DNA of 64,000 bases from Rhizobium viscosum (GTDB taxonomy: Bacteria; Pseudomonadota; Alphaproteobacteria; Rhizobiales; Rhizobiaceae). Positions 26,652-34,864 of the stretch are shown in pieces (the stretch's first letter is position 1; every line of letters starts with the position of its first letter). The translations under genes and the position numbers were made by a program. Under the pieces are notes generated by a model. The model saw only the letters and a program-made list of their open reading frames with translations. It had not been told where the DNA came from and ran no database searches. The DNA lies in NCBI RefSeq assembly GCF_014873945.1, contig NZ_JADBEC010000001.1:2993001-3057000 (forward strand), given 5' to 3'.

Positions 26652-26960
26652 ATGTTCTGGCTGAATGGGCTGATGAGAAACCGGCCCGTCACGCCAAGCG
26701 CTGCAAGACATGCCTGGAGAGCGCTCCTCGCGAGTGCGGCTCTTGCTCTTCCTGTGACCATGGCTTGCGCCGACGATGTTGCGTCCGGAAAAGGCAATCG
26801 CATTCAGAACGAGGTGGTGAAACCATCTCCTCATGATGGACAACTGACGGCACCGCGCCTGAGCGCGAATTGGTGGCTGCGGATCAGGCGCGAGACAGCG
26901 CAGGCCGATCAGCCGGATGGTTCGAAGCAGGTTTTTGCGCGCGGCATCGACCAGCAATGA
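26652..26960 (+). CDS. Possible small exported protein
   Basis: 102 aa. A hydrophobic stretch LLASAALALPVTMACADD near residues 25-42 reads as a signal peptide with cleavage before Asp-Asp (alternative start Met at residue 8). The mature ~60 residues show no domain. There is no strong ribosome site and the reading rests mainly on the signal peptide. Confidence 0.45.
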   Translation: MFWLNGLMRNRPVTPSAARHAWRALLASAALALPVTMACADDVASGKGNRIQNEVVKPSPHDGQLTAPRLSANWWLRIRRETAQADQPDGSKQVFARGIDQQ

Positions 26961-26965
26961 TCCCG

Positions 26966-27017
26966 GACATTGTCGTTATCGCAAAACCGCCGCACACTTT
27001 TGCGCGACATGCTCTAA
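26966..27017. repeat. Fragment of a palindromic intergenic repeat
   Basis: Matches the right part of the element at 30534-30578: GCAAAACCGC then GCACACTTTTGCGCGACATGC. Confidence 0.6.
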
Positions 27018-27060
27018 CTCCCAGAGCCTACGCATCGGGCTTTCCGAAGGCCGATTCCGG

Positions 27061-27900
27061 TTACGGGCCGGTAGTGTTCGTCTCCGGCCGATGGGGGCTC
27101 GGATCCCTTTTGCGGCGCTGAGCCCGGCCGATCAGGCGCAGGGCCACCGCCGAGGGCAGGATTCTCGCAATGAAGGCGGCGAGCTTCGAGGAGATGCCGG
27201 GAATGACGAGGCGGCGGCCGGACCTGAATCCCCGCCATGCCTGCTCGGCCACATAGTCGGCATCGAGCTTGGGCAGGACCTTGAAGAGGGCAGCCCGGTT
27301 GGCGCCGGATTTTTCAAGGAACTCGGTTGAGACAGGGCCGGGGGCGACGCAGGTTACCGTCACACCGAAGCGGTGGACCTCCTCGTGAAGGGCGGTCGAG
27401 AAGGCGCGCACGAAATTCTTGCTGGCATAATAGAAGGCCATGTAGGGGCCTGGCGTGAAACCGGCGACGGAGCCGAGATTGATGACGCCGCCGCTGCGGC
27501 GCGCCACCATGCCCGGCAGGAAGCGAAGGGTCATGTCGGCGAGCGCGCGGATGTTGACGTCGATGATCCCGAGCTGCTCATCGGCGGGCAGGGAGGTTGT
27601 CGCGCCGCGCAGCCCATAGCCGGCGCTATTGACCAGAACGCTGCAGATCAGTCCATTTTCGGCAAGATAGGATTCCAGCCGGGCGGATGCATCTGCGGAG
27701 GCGAGGTCGAGTTCGATCGTGAAGGCTTCGCCGCCCGCCTGCGTAATCTCCGTTGCGGCAGCCGCAAGGCCTTCGGGGGAGCGCGCCACGAGCACTACGA
27801 TATTTCCCTCGCGCGCGGCAACCCGGGCAATGGCCCGCCCGATACCGCGGGATGCACCGAGCACGACGACAGCCAAGCGCTGCTCGGCGCTTTCGCTCAT
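27061..27900 (-). CDS. Short-chain dehydrogenase/reductase
   Basis: 279 aa classical SDR: cofactor motif GASRGIGRAIA (residues ~15-25), NSAGYG (NAG motif), catalytic Ser in INLGSVAGF, and YYASKNF (YxxxK). The C-terminus has a hydrophobic stretch before an Arg-rich tail, as in membrane-associated SDRs that act on lipids. It overlaps the next upstream gene, an E2-like acyltransferase, by 4 nt, so both act in one pathway. Confidence 0.88.
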   Translation of the reverse strand: MSESAEQRLAVVVLGASRGIGRAIARVAAREGNIVVLVARSPEGLAAAATEITQAGGEAFTIELDLASADASARLESYLAENGLICSVLVNSAGYGLRGATTSLPADEQLGIIDVNIRALADMTLRFLPGMVARRSGGVINLGSVAGFTPGPYMAFYYASKNFVRAFSTALHEEVHRFGVTVTCVAPGPVSTEFLEKSGANRAALFKVLPKLDADYVAEQAWRGFRSGRRLVIPGISSKLAAFIARILPSAVALRLIGRAQRRKRDPSPHRPETNTTGP

Positions 27901-28682
27901 GGTGCTGTTCCCGCAATCGATATGCCGGCGGGCTTTCCCGCCTGCGGCAGCCCCCTGACCTCGTCGGTGATCTCGCCGTTCAGGATCTTTTCGAACCGCT
28001 CCAATGCCCGGGCGATGCTGGCGCCATCCATGACGCGGTGGTCATAGTGGATGCGCACGGTGACGGTGCCGTCCGCATCGATCGGGCTGTAGTTCAGCAG
28101 CGTGGTGAGCGGCGTCAGCGGATTCAAGGATTCGGCGCCGAGGCCGGAATAGACAGAGAATTGGAACGTGCCGAAATAATGCCCACGTCGTTTTGCCAGG
28201 TTGAGCCCGAGCCACATCATGGACCAGCGGAGCAGGGCGGGCGCCCGGGCCAGTTTGAGCGAACGCCGGAAGTCCTTGATCTCGCCAATCGGTAGTGAGC
28301 GGGCTTCGCGGATCAGCTTTTCCAGCTCGGGAATGGGGCGCTGTTCCGGCCCCTTTATCTTGCTCAGGAGGACGATCCGCTCGCCCTCATGCTCGCGCTC
28401 GTGGGCAACGGAGGCCACGCTTTCGGGATATTCGTAGAGCTGATGAAACGGGAATTTGATATAGGCGCGCCGGAGATCCGGGGTCTCCTTCGAGAGCAGC
28501 GAATAGCCTTTCAGGAACAGCACGGTCCATGACGGGCGCGGATCGCAGGCGCTTCTCGCTTCCAGCAGCGGGCGGATATTCATCTGCCGCTGCACGGTGA
28601 CGCGCGGGATGCCGATCGAAAATCGCATGAGATCTCCGACAAGCCGCCTTGCGGGCGAAAGTCTGATTGTTCGTCCCCTCAT
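27897..28682 (-). CDS. 2-oxoacid dehydrogenase E2-like acyltransferase domain protein
   Basis: 261 aa. The C-terminus carries HYDHRVMDGASIARAL, the DHRxxDG active-site motif of E2/CAT acyltransferases, and the region before it (SPIDADGTVTVRIHYDHR) fits the same fold. No lipoyl or E3-binding domain precedes it, so it is a stand-alone catalytic domain. The substrate is unknown; the overlap with an SDR gene suggests acyl-lipid or small-molecule modification. Confidence 0.75.
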   Translation of the reverse strand: MRGRTIRLSPARRLVGDLMRFSIGIPRVTVQRQMNIRPLLEARSACDPRPSWTVLFLKGYSLLSKETPDLRRAYIKFPFHQLYEYPESVASVAHEREHEGERIVLLSKIKGPEQRPIPELEKLIREARSLPIGEIKDFRRSLKLARAPALLRWSMMWLGLNLAKRRGHYFGTFQFSVYSGLGAESLNPLTPLTTLLNYSPIDADGTVTVRIHYDHRVMDGASIARALERFEKILNGEITDEVRGLPQAGKPAGISIAGTAP

Positions 28683-28695
28683 CCTGCCTTCCTCC

Positions 28696-28800
28696 TAGAG
28701 CATTTCCGTTTTTCTGCGAAACACGGAAATGCTCTATCTCCTTGTTTTCACGCAATTCCGGACGCAGAACCGCTACACACTTTTGCTGGAATTGCTCTAA
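28696..28800. repeat. RIME-like intergenic repeat, best-preserved copy
   Basis: Two palindromic halves: GAGCATTTCCGTTTTT..ACGGAAATGCTC (28698-28734) and CAATTCCGG..TGCTGGAATTG (28752-28796). This is the plan of the Rhizobium-specific intergenic mosaic element. Confidence 0.8.
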
Positions 28801-29390
28801 TAGAGATAAGGGATGATGCGCTTGGTTTTGTCCATATAGGCGCGGTATTCAGGGCCGAAAACGTCGAGCATCATACGCTCTTCCTTGTCCACCCTCAGGA
28901 AGAACAGCACCCCGAACCCGACGAGCCCCGCAAGACCCGCCACCCAGTTCGACAGCAGGAAAGCCTGCGCTAGTCCCATCAGCATGAAGGAGGTGTACAT
29001 GGGGTGGCGCACGAGCGCGTAAGGCCCGGCGCATATCAATTCGTGCTTCTGGCGGATTTCGAGCGTGATGGACCAGTTTCGCCCCAACTGCTTGTGGGTT
29101 CTGCGAAAGACCCACATGGCGAGGCAGAAGACGGCCGCTCCCAGCACGACCGCCCACAGGTGGGCTGGGTAGTCGGCTGCTTTCGGGATGCCCGTCGCGA
29201 CATAGAAACCCGGCACGATGGCGAGGCCCGCGAGAGCCGCTGCAAGCGCTACCCTTTCCGATGCGCTCCGCCGGCTGCTGACGACGGGCACACGCTTACC
29301 GCGGCGTTCAAACGGGTATCGAATGATGTACCATGCGATAATTCCGAGGACCCAGACGATCTCGCCAATGGTGTGAACTGACAAGCTCAA
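28797..29390 (-). CDS. Isoprenylcysteine carboxyl methyltransferase family membrane protein
   Basis: 197 aa, about five membrane helices. The C-terminal SAM-binding motif is clear: GPYALVRHPMYTSFML followed by EERMMLDVFGPEYRAYM. Bacterial members methylate lipids or unknown substrates. The start codon is TTG at 29390, since no ATG fits upstream of the first helix. Confidence 0.82.
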   Translation of the reverse strand: MSLSVHTIGEIVWVLGIIAWYIIRYPFERRGKRVPVVSSRRSASERVALAAALAGLAIVPGFYVATGIPKAADYPAHLWAVVLGAAVFCLAMWVFRRTHKQLGRNWSITLEIRQKHELICAGPYALVRHPMYTSFMLMGLAQAFLLSNWVAGLAGLVGFGVLFFLRVDKEERMMLDVFGPEYRAYMDKTKRIIPYLY

Positions 29391-29444
29391 ATCGGCACCA
29401 GAACCTTTCCACGATCCGTTTTCCGGGATCGCCCTGCTTTTCTA

Positions 29445-30029
29445 TCAACCCGTATTCATCTCGCGCAGATTTGTAATGAATTGTTGCGGGCGAAGCCAGA
29501 TGCCGGGCGTCTTATAGCCCATATGCTTGGCGATATCGGCCACGAAGGCGTTGCAATTGTAGACGGTCGCTTCCCAGAGACGGCTGCGCGCCTGGAGTTT
29601 GCGAATATAGGCGACCGTGTCGTTATATTCGGCGTCCGTCAGCATCACGCGCCAGCTTGCCGAGCGGTACTGCTCTTCGAGATCGCCGTCCGTTTCGCCT
29701 GTCGTGGCGGGGACGGGAATGAAGTGGCCGATGACATAGGGCGCGGCATCTTCCGAAGCCGGGGCAAGTCCCGCAACCTCGGGACTGATCATTCTTCCGT
29801 TCTTGTCGGCGCTGCCGAAGACGACATAGGTGTGACCGTAGGTCAGCGCATAACGCGAGCGGAACTCGATGAAACGCCGTCCCGCTTGTTGTTGAGCCGT
29901 AACCGGTTTCTTCAGGTCACGAGCATCGGATGTATAACGTGGCAGGGGGGCTTTGTCTTCTGACTGGCACGACGATACCACAACCGCCAAAATAGCGACC
30001 AAGCACAAGCGGCTTCTTCCAAGCGCCAT
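29445..30029 (-). CDS. Lipoprotein with possible papain-like (NlpC-type) fold
   Basis: 194 aa from the ATG at 30029 (GGAGCG upstream; a GTG lies at 30035). Signal peptide with lipobox VVSSC near residue 21. The mature part has TYGHTYVVFG early and YNCNAFVADIAKHMG late, an arrangement like permuted papain-like peptidases in which His precedes the catalytic Cys. I infer an outer-membrane or periplasmic lipoprotein; the enzymatic role is unproven. Confidence 0.7.
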   Translation of the reverse strand: MALGRSRLCLVAILAVVVSSCQSEDKAPLPRYTSDARDLKKPVTAQQQAGRRFIEFRSRYALTYGHTYVVFGSADKNGRMISPEVAGLAPASEDAAPYVIGHFIPVPATTGETDGDLEEQYRSASWRVMLTDAEYNDTVAYIRKLQARSRLWEATVYNCNAFVADIAKHMGYKTPGIWLRPQQFITNLREMNTG

Positions 30030-30190
30030 CGACACGCTCCATGTGCAGGCTCCTGCGAATGCAGACCTGATGCCGGCTGATGCGCCGTTCCTGCGTCCTT
30101 GATGGCAGGCGGGATCAATCCTGGCCGTTTTAGGATGTTAGAGAGAGAGAGGAAGGGCCTACCGAGCCCTTCCCAAGCGTTATGCGAATT

Positions 30191-30313
30191 TTACTTGTAG
30201 ACGGCCGTTGCTGCAGGCGGTGGAGCTTTCCCCTTGCCTTTACCAATCGACCCGCAGGCACTCAGATTGGCCACCGCAAGCGTTGCGAGGATCACGAATA
30301 AAATTCTGCTCAT
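30191..30313 (-). CDS. 40-residue lipoprotein
   Basis: Reading the minus strand gives MSRILFVILATLAVANLSAC then a short tail GSIGKGKGKAPPPAATAVYK and a TAA stop. The lipobox LSAC puts the lipidated Cys at residue 20, so the mature peptide is only 21 residues, basic and Pro-rich. A textbook ribosome site GAGGAGAGG lies 6 nt before the ATG. It is too short for most gene finders. Similar small lipoproteins (entericidin-like) exist; function unknown. Confidence 0.75.
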   Translation of the reverse strand: MSRILFVILATLAVANLSACGSIGKGKGKAPPPAATAVYK

Positions 30314-30480
30314 TAAGTCCTCTCCTCATCCTGATGCAGGCCTGAAAGACTGCACCTCAAAGTTTCACGATAATCGGCACCTTGGACAGTGCGGGAGTGA
30401 TGCAATGTGCAACGAATCTACATTAGCAGATACTTACCGGTGTGGCCAACCCCGCAATTTCACATGGTAAACGGGACTGA

Positions 30481-30579
30481 AGCATGTCGTGATCCGTCAA
30501 GTCCGCTCGCCACGCTTCAGGCTTTCGTTTTCGCATGTCGTTTTCGCAAAACCGCGGCACACTTTTGCGCGACATGCTT
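30481..30579. repeat. Palindromic intergenic repeat (RIME-like, second type)
   Basis: GCATGTCG (30533-30540) and CGACATGC (30570-30577) bracket TTTTCGCAAAACCGCGGCACACTTTTG; a second GCATGTCG occurs at 30482. The same inner sequence recurs at 26966-27017. Confidence 0.65.
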
Positions 30580-31175
30580 TAAATGACGACCACACGCGTT
30601 CCCACCCGGGTGCGGGAGTAGAGGTCGACGATGTTTGCATTGGTCAGGCGAATGCAGCCGTTCGACACCGCCTGACCGATCGACCAGGGCGCATTGGTTC
30701 CGTGCAGCCGGAAGAGCGTGTCCCGGCCGCCCTGGTAGAGGTAAAGGGCCGCAGCCCCCAGCGGGTTGTCCGGTCCTCCCGGCACGCCATCGGCATATTG
30801 GGCGAGCCGCGGCTTGCGCGCGATCATGTCGTCGGTGGGCATCCAGGACGGCCATTCCGCCTTGCGGCCGATCGTGGCTTCGCCCTTGAAGCTTAAGCCT
30901 TCCTCGCCAACGGCGACGCCATAGCGCGTGGCAACGCCGCCGTCCTCGACGAAATAGAGATAGCGTGCACCCGTATCGACCACGATGGTGCCGGGCGGCT
31001 CGCCTCCGTCATAGGCCACTTCCTGCCGGCGATAGCGGGGATCGGCATCCGGGTCCCTTCCCAAAACCCGATAGCCCAGCGGCGGGCCATCCGATGTCGT
31101 ACTGCATCCATGAAGCATCAGAGCCAGGCTGCCTAAAACGAGGCCCCGGCGCGTGACTACTGCCCTTTCGTTCAT
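30579..31175 (-). CDS. L,D-transpeptidase (ErfK/YbiS/YnhG family)
   Basis: 198 aa from the ATG at 31175 (AGGTGG upstream; a GTG lies at 31181). A Tat-like or Sec leader TRRGLVLGSLALMLHGC ends in a lipobox-like Cys. The YkuD catalytic domain has IVVDTGARYLYFVE and the active site HGTNAPWSIGQAVSNGCIRL with His and Cys. It cross-links peptidoglycan or anchors lipoproteins; rhizobia carry many copies. Confidence 0.9.
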   Translation of the reverse strand: MNERAVVTRRGLVLGSLALMLHGCSTTSDGPPLGYRVLGRDPDADPRYRRQEVAYDGGEPPGTIVVDTGARYLYFVEDGGVATRYGVAVGEEGLSFKGEATIGRKAEWPSWMPTDDMIARKPRLAQYADGVPGGPDNPLGAAALYLYQGGRDTLFRLHGTNAPWSIGQAVSNGCIRLTNANIVDLYSRTRVGTRVVVI

Positions 31176-31373
31176 TTCCACCTACCCTCAGTCAGCTTCG
31201 ATGTTTCCGGTCAGCAGCGGGCTCGTTTCCGGCCCATTCGCTTCTGTGGAATTGCGTATTTGGCAGGCGGACAAGCTGCGCAACTTGTAGTATGCAGTCC
31301 GAGCATCCACGAATCTCCTTGCCTCAGCCACTCGTTTTGCAAGAGTATTAGAATACGGGAATGGAAGGAAGCG

Positions 31374-32129
31374 ATGAAACTTTGCCTGGAAGGAAAAGTC
31401 GCGATCGTGACGGGTGCGGGCTCCGGTATCGGGGCTGCCGTTTCCCGACAGCTCGCCAACGAGGGTGCCGAGATCGTCGTTGCCGATCTCAATGAGGATG
31501 CTGCGCACGAGACTGCCGCTGCAATTGTTGCGGACGGCGGTCGCGCCCGCGTCTTTGTCGTCGATGTGACCGATTTCGAAGCGGTGCAAAGGCTTGTTCA
31601 ATTTGCCGTCGAGGAATGCGGCGGTCTCGATCTCGCTGTCAATAATGCCGGGGTCGATGGCGTGCGGGCAGCGGTCGCAGACTATCCGCTCGACGATTGG
31701 CACAGATTGATGAACGTCAATCTGAACAGCGTTTTCTACTGCATGAAGTGCGAGATCGGCGCGATGCTGAAATCGGGCGGGGGGGTAATCGTCAACATGT
31801 CTTCTGCCCTTGGGTCCGTCGCGTTGCCGACCGCGGCAGCCTATACCGCCGCCAAGCACGGGCTGGTCGGACTGACGAAAGCCGCCGCGATCGAATATGC
31901 GCGGTTCGGGATCCGGATCAATGCCATCGGTCCCGGCTGGATCGATACGCCCCTCCTGTCGGAACATCTGGAGGCAGCGAGCACGCGCCGGATGGCAGCG
32001 CTCCAGCCAATGGGAAGGCGCGGCACGCCGGACGAGGTTGCAAATCTCGTCTGCTTCCTCCTGTCTGAACAGGCAAGCTTCATTACAGGCGCTCACTACC
32101 TGGTGGATGGCGCCTATACTGCGCATTAA
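31374..32129 (+). CDS. SDR family oxidoreductase
   Basis: 251 aa from the ATG at 31374 (GGAAGGAAGCG upstream). TGAGSGIGAAVS cofactor site, NNAGVDG, catalytic Ser (NMSSALGS) and YTAAKHG, and the C-terminal FITGAHYLVDGAYTAH of 3-ketoacyl-reductase-type SDRs. It stands 139 nt before the M14 hydrolase gene and may belong with it and the ABC importer. Confidence 0.88.
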   Translation: MKLCLEGKVAIVTGAGSGIGAAVSRQLANEGAEIVVADLNEDAAHETAAAIVADGGRARVFVVDVTDFEAVQRLVQFAVEECGGLDLAVNNAGVDGVRAAVADYPLDDWHRLMNVNLNSVFYCMKCEIGAMLKSGGGVIVNMSSALGSVALPTAAAYTAAKHGLVGLTKAAAIEYARFGIRINAIGPGWIDTPLLSEHLEAASTRRMAALQPMGRRGTPDEVANLVCFLLSEQASFITGAHYLVDGAYTAH

Positions 32130-32268
32130 AGCGCCTCAGGTCCGCGCAAATCGCGCGACCTTGCCAGTTCGGCAGCATACCCTAGATTGAAGTTGCGCGG
32201 GATTCTCGCGACCGCTGTACATGCCGTTGTTCTGAAGTCGATTTTCAAATCACAGAGGGGCCTCCATC

Positions 32269-33462
32269 ATGTCGGACAAATCGAGGAAAGGCATCGATCG
32301 CCGCGATCTCCTGATCGCTTCCATTGCCACGGTCGGTGCGTCGGCGGCCTTGGCCGCCAGCGCCGGTGCTGCGAATGCAGAGGAGGCAGCCAAACCCGCT
32401 GCCAATCCTGCCGCAGGGACGGTCTATACCGGCGATGTCATCCAGGGGAAAAAGGTCGTCAGCGCGCTCGACGTCGATGATCTGGAGCCCGGGCAGAAGC
32501 ATTTCCTGTATTTTCAGGGTGCGCAGATGCCCACGGGGCAGCACTGGTATGTGTCCGTGACGGTCGCCAAGGGGGCAAGGCCGGGCAAACGCGGCATCCT
32601 GACCAGCGGTGTGCATGGCGACGAAATGAGCAATATTCATACGGTCCAGACCGTGATGAACCAGCTCGATCCGGCGCAGATGTCCGGCACGGTCATGGCG
32701 GTCACCGACGTGGCGCGCCCGGCCATTGAAAGCATGCAGCGCAGGTGGCCCAATCAGGGCAGGGGCGTGGATCTGATCGATATGAACAGGGAATGGCCGG
32801 GGAACGAGAACGGTGCCTCCGCGCCCAGCCGGCATGCCGGGCTGCTGTTCAACCGGCTGCTGCGGCCGAACGCCGACTTCGCGATCGACTTCCACACCGG
32901 CACAACCGGGTTCGAAGTCACCGCATTCAATATTGGCGGCATGGATGTGCCCGAGGTCAAGGCCATGCTGGAGCTCTATCCCGTCGGCCAGATCTTCGAC
33001 AACCATGTCTATCCCGGTGTCCTGCATAACGCATTTATGGACGTGGGCATCCCCTCCTTTACGCCGGAGATCGGTGCTGCCCGCGTTCTGGACCTCGAGA
33101 TGATCTCGCTGTTCGTGGAAGGCACGATGAACGTCCTCAAGCATCACGGCATCGTGGCCGGGCCGATGGGCCGGACAGGCAAGGACGTGAATGTCTTCGT
33201 CGGCAACAGTGCGTTCCCGATCCTGGCAACCCAGGGCGGGATCGTCGAGCATCTGGTCAAGCTCAACGACAAGGTCGAACCCGGACAGAAGGTGGCCATC
33301 CAGCGCAACAGCTTCGGCGAAGTGGTCGCGGAATATACGAGCGGTGTGGCCGGAGAGATAACGGGCCAGCGCAGCGATGCAATGTCCGAGCCCGGCAACC
33401 CCCTGGTCTTCATCCTCTTCCACAAGGCGGCGCTGGAGGGCGCTGAGGCCTATCCCGAGTAA
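32269..33462 (+). CDS. Tat-exported M14-type succinylglutamate desuccinylase/aspartoacylase family protein
   Basis: 397 aa. Twin-arginine leader (GIDRRDLLIASIATVGASAAL), so the enzyme acts in the periplasm. Zinc-site motifs of the AstE/AspA clan: GVHGDEMS (His and Glu ligands) and DFHTG (His). These enzymes hydrolyse N-acyl amino acids or related amides. It precedes a sugar-type ABC importer (215 nt), which suggests trimming a substrate before import. A close paralog lies at 55918-57090. Confidence 0.85.
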   Translation: MSDKSRKGIDRRDLLIASIATVGASAALAASAGAANAEEAAKPAANPAAGTVYTGDVIQGKKVVSALDVDDLEPGQKHFLYFQGAQMPTGQHWYVSVTVAKGARPGKRGILTSGVHGDEMSNIHTVQTVMNQLDPAQMSGTVMAVTDVARPAIESMQRRWPNQGRGVDLIDMNREWPGNENGASAPSRHAGLLFNRLLRPNADFAIDFHTGTTGFEVTAFNIGGMDVPEVKAMLELYPVGQIFDNHVYPGVLHNAFMDVGIPSFTPEIGAARVLDLEMISLFVEGTMNVLKHHGIVAGPMGRTGKDVNVFVGNSAFPILATQGGIVEHLVKLNDKVEPGQKVAIQRNSFGEVVAEYTSGVAGEITGQRSDAMSEPGNPLVFILFHKAALEGAEAYPE

Positions 33463-33677
33463 TCCGCCGTTTCTGCGCATCGTAGAGACGTCTGCCAATA
33501 AAAATCGGATATCGGACGCTTCCAAAGCGAACAAATTCGCCAGCATCATCAACTTATCCGTTTACTTAAGTCGGAATTGCGCAGAATATTAGCAAATGGG
33601 AGGATAAGCCTTCGGCCCCACTCTCGATACATTGCGCCCGACGGCTTTCCTCCCTTGGTTTCAAGGGAGGACCAATC

Positions 33678-34760
33678 ATGAGGCGGGTATTGTTCTACGC
33701 GGCATCGGCCGCGATACTGTCGCTCGGTGTAGCGCATGCATTTGCGCAGTCGGGCAGTGTAGAGAAAGCGGTTGGCGGCTACAACTTCGAGGAAGCCGCA
33801 AAAGAGGCCCCCGGCACGAAGGATTTCCATTCGGCTGACGGTCATTTGACCTTCGCGATAGTAACGCACACGGCAGGCAATGGCTTCTTCGACCCTGTCT
33901 ATGTCGGCGCGATCGCCGCCGGCAATATGATCGGCGCCAAGATATTGCTGCTCGGTTCGGAATCGCCGGTGGACGACCCCGCCCGCGAGATCGAGATCCT
34001 GAACCAGATCATTCAGGACCCGACGATCGACGGCATCATCATGACGACGCCGCAGACCGGCGCCTATAACGACATCGTCAAGGCTGCCGAGGCGGCCGGC
34101 ATCCCGGTCGCGACGACCAACTCGTTCGACGGAACCATTCTGCACCGGAGCGCGATCAGCCACACCGGGCAGGATGCGTCGGCGGCGGCAATCGGCGGCG
34201 AGGCGCTCGCCAATTGCGTGCTTGCCAGTGGCGCTGCCGGTGGTTCGATCGTGCTGCCGTCCTCCACCGCGATGGGCAATATCGAGGTGAACAACCGTGT
34301 CACCGCCGCCTTCAATGCCATCGTCAAGACGTTGAAGGATGCCGGCAAGCTCGATGCCTTCAAGGTTGACGCCGGTCCGGAGAATGTCGGCATCGACACG
34401 AACCCGAACGATCCCGTCAACGCCCTTGTTTCGCTCTTCGAGTCCCGCGGTGACGTGGTCGGCGCCTTCACGGCCAACAACGTCTTTACGCCGCCGCTCG
34501 TCAAGGCGGTTGCCCAGATGGGGAAGACCGGCAAGTTCTGCGCTTATGGCTTCGATCTCGGCCCGGCACAGCAGGAAGGCATCGCAGCGGGGAACCTGAC
34601 CGGCTCGCTCGGCCAGCAGCCTTTCCTGCAGGGCTTCTGGCCTGTCATGCAGCTCTATCTCCAGATCGATCGCGGTATCTCAGCCGCCAATCTCGACACG
34701 CGTGCCCAGCTGGTGACGAAGGATAACGTCGCCAAGGTCGGCAAGCGCTTCGAGAACTGA
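33678..34760 (+). CDS. Sugar-type ABC transporter periplasmic binding protein
   Basis: 360 aa. Signal peptide (cleavage near AFA-QS). Periplasmic-binding-protein type 1 fold as in ribose and fructose binders: FAIVTHTAGNGFFDPVYVGA, PQTGAYNDIVKAAEAAGIPV, and GQQPFLQGFWPVMQLYL. Substrate not evident. AAGGGAGG ribosome site before the ATG. First gene of the importer trio. Confidence 0.9.
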   Translation: MRRVLFYAASAAILSLGVAHAFAQSGSVEKAVGGYNFEEAAKEAPGTKDFHSADGHLTFAIVTHTAGNGFFDPVYVGAIAAGNMIGAKILLLGSESPVDDPAREIEILNQIIQDPTIDGIIMTTPQTGAYNDIVKAAEAAGIPVATTNSFDGTILHRSAISHTGQDASAAAIGGEALANCVLASGAAGGSIVLPSSTAMGNIEVNNRVTAAFNAIVKTLKDAGKLDAFKVDAGPENVGIDTNPNDPVNALVSLFESRGDVVGAFTANNVFTPPLVKAVAQMGKTGKFCAYGFDLGPAQQEGIAAGNLTGSLGQQPFLQGFWPVMQLYLQIDRGISAANLDTRAQLVTKDNVAKVGKRFEN

Positions 34761-34826
34761 TTTCGTTTGGGACGCCTGAAATTGTGGCGGGAGGGCGTGA
34801 GCCGTCCCGCCACGCGGCAGCAAGGA

Positions 34827-34864
34827 TCGGTCGGTAGAAACGCATTCGGTCGGTAGAAACTCAT
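34827..34864 (+). repeat. Tandem 19-bp direct repeat across the permease start
   Basis: Two adjacent copies (34827-34845 and 34846-34864) of TCGGTCGGTAGAAACKCAT, differing at one base. The second copy ends in the permease ATG, the first would end in CATT. Confidence 0.7.

Larger units (their letters stand above)
26487..27060. other. Intergenic region with one small secreted ORF and a repeat fragment
   Basis: Starts with an AT-rich stretch (26487-26540, TATATATA) that should hold the cecR promoter. A possible 102-aa secreted protein gene and a partial palindromic repeat are annotated separately; nothing else is visible. Confidence 0.6.
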
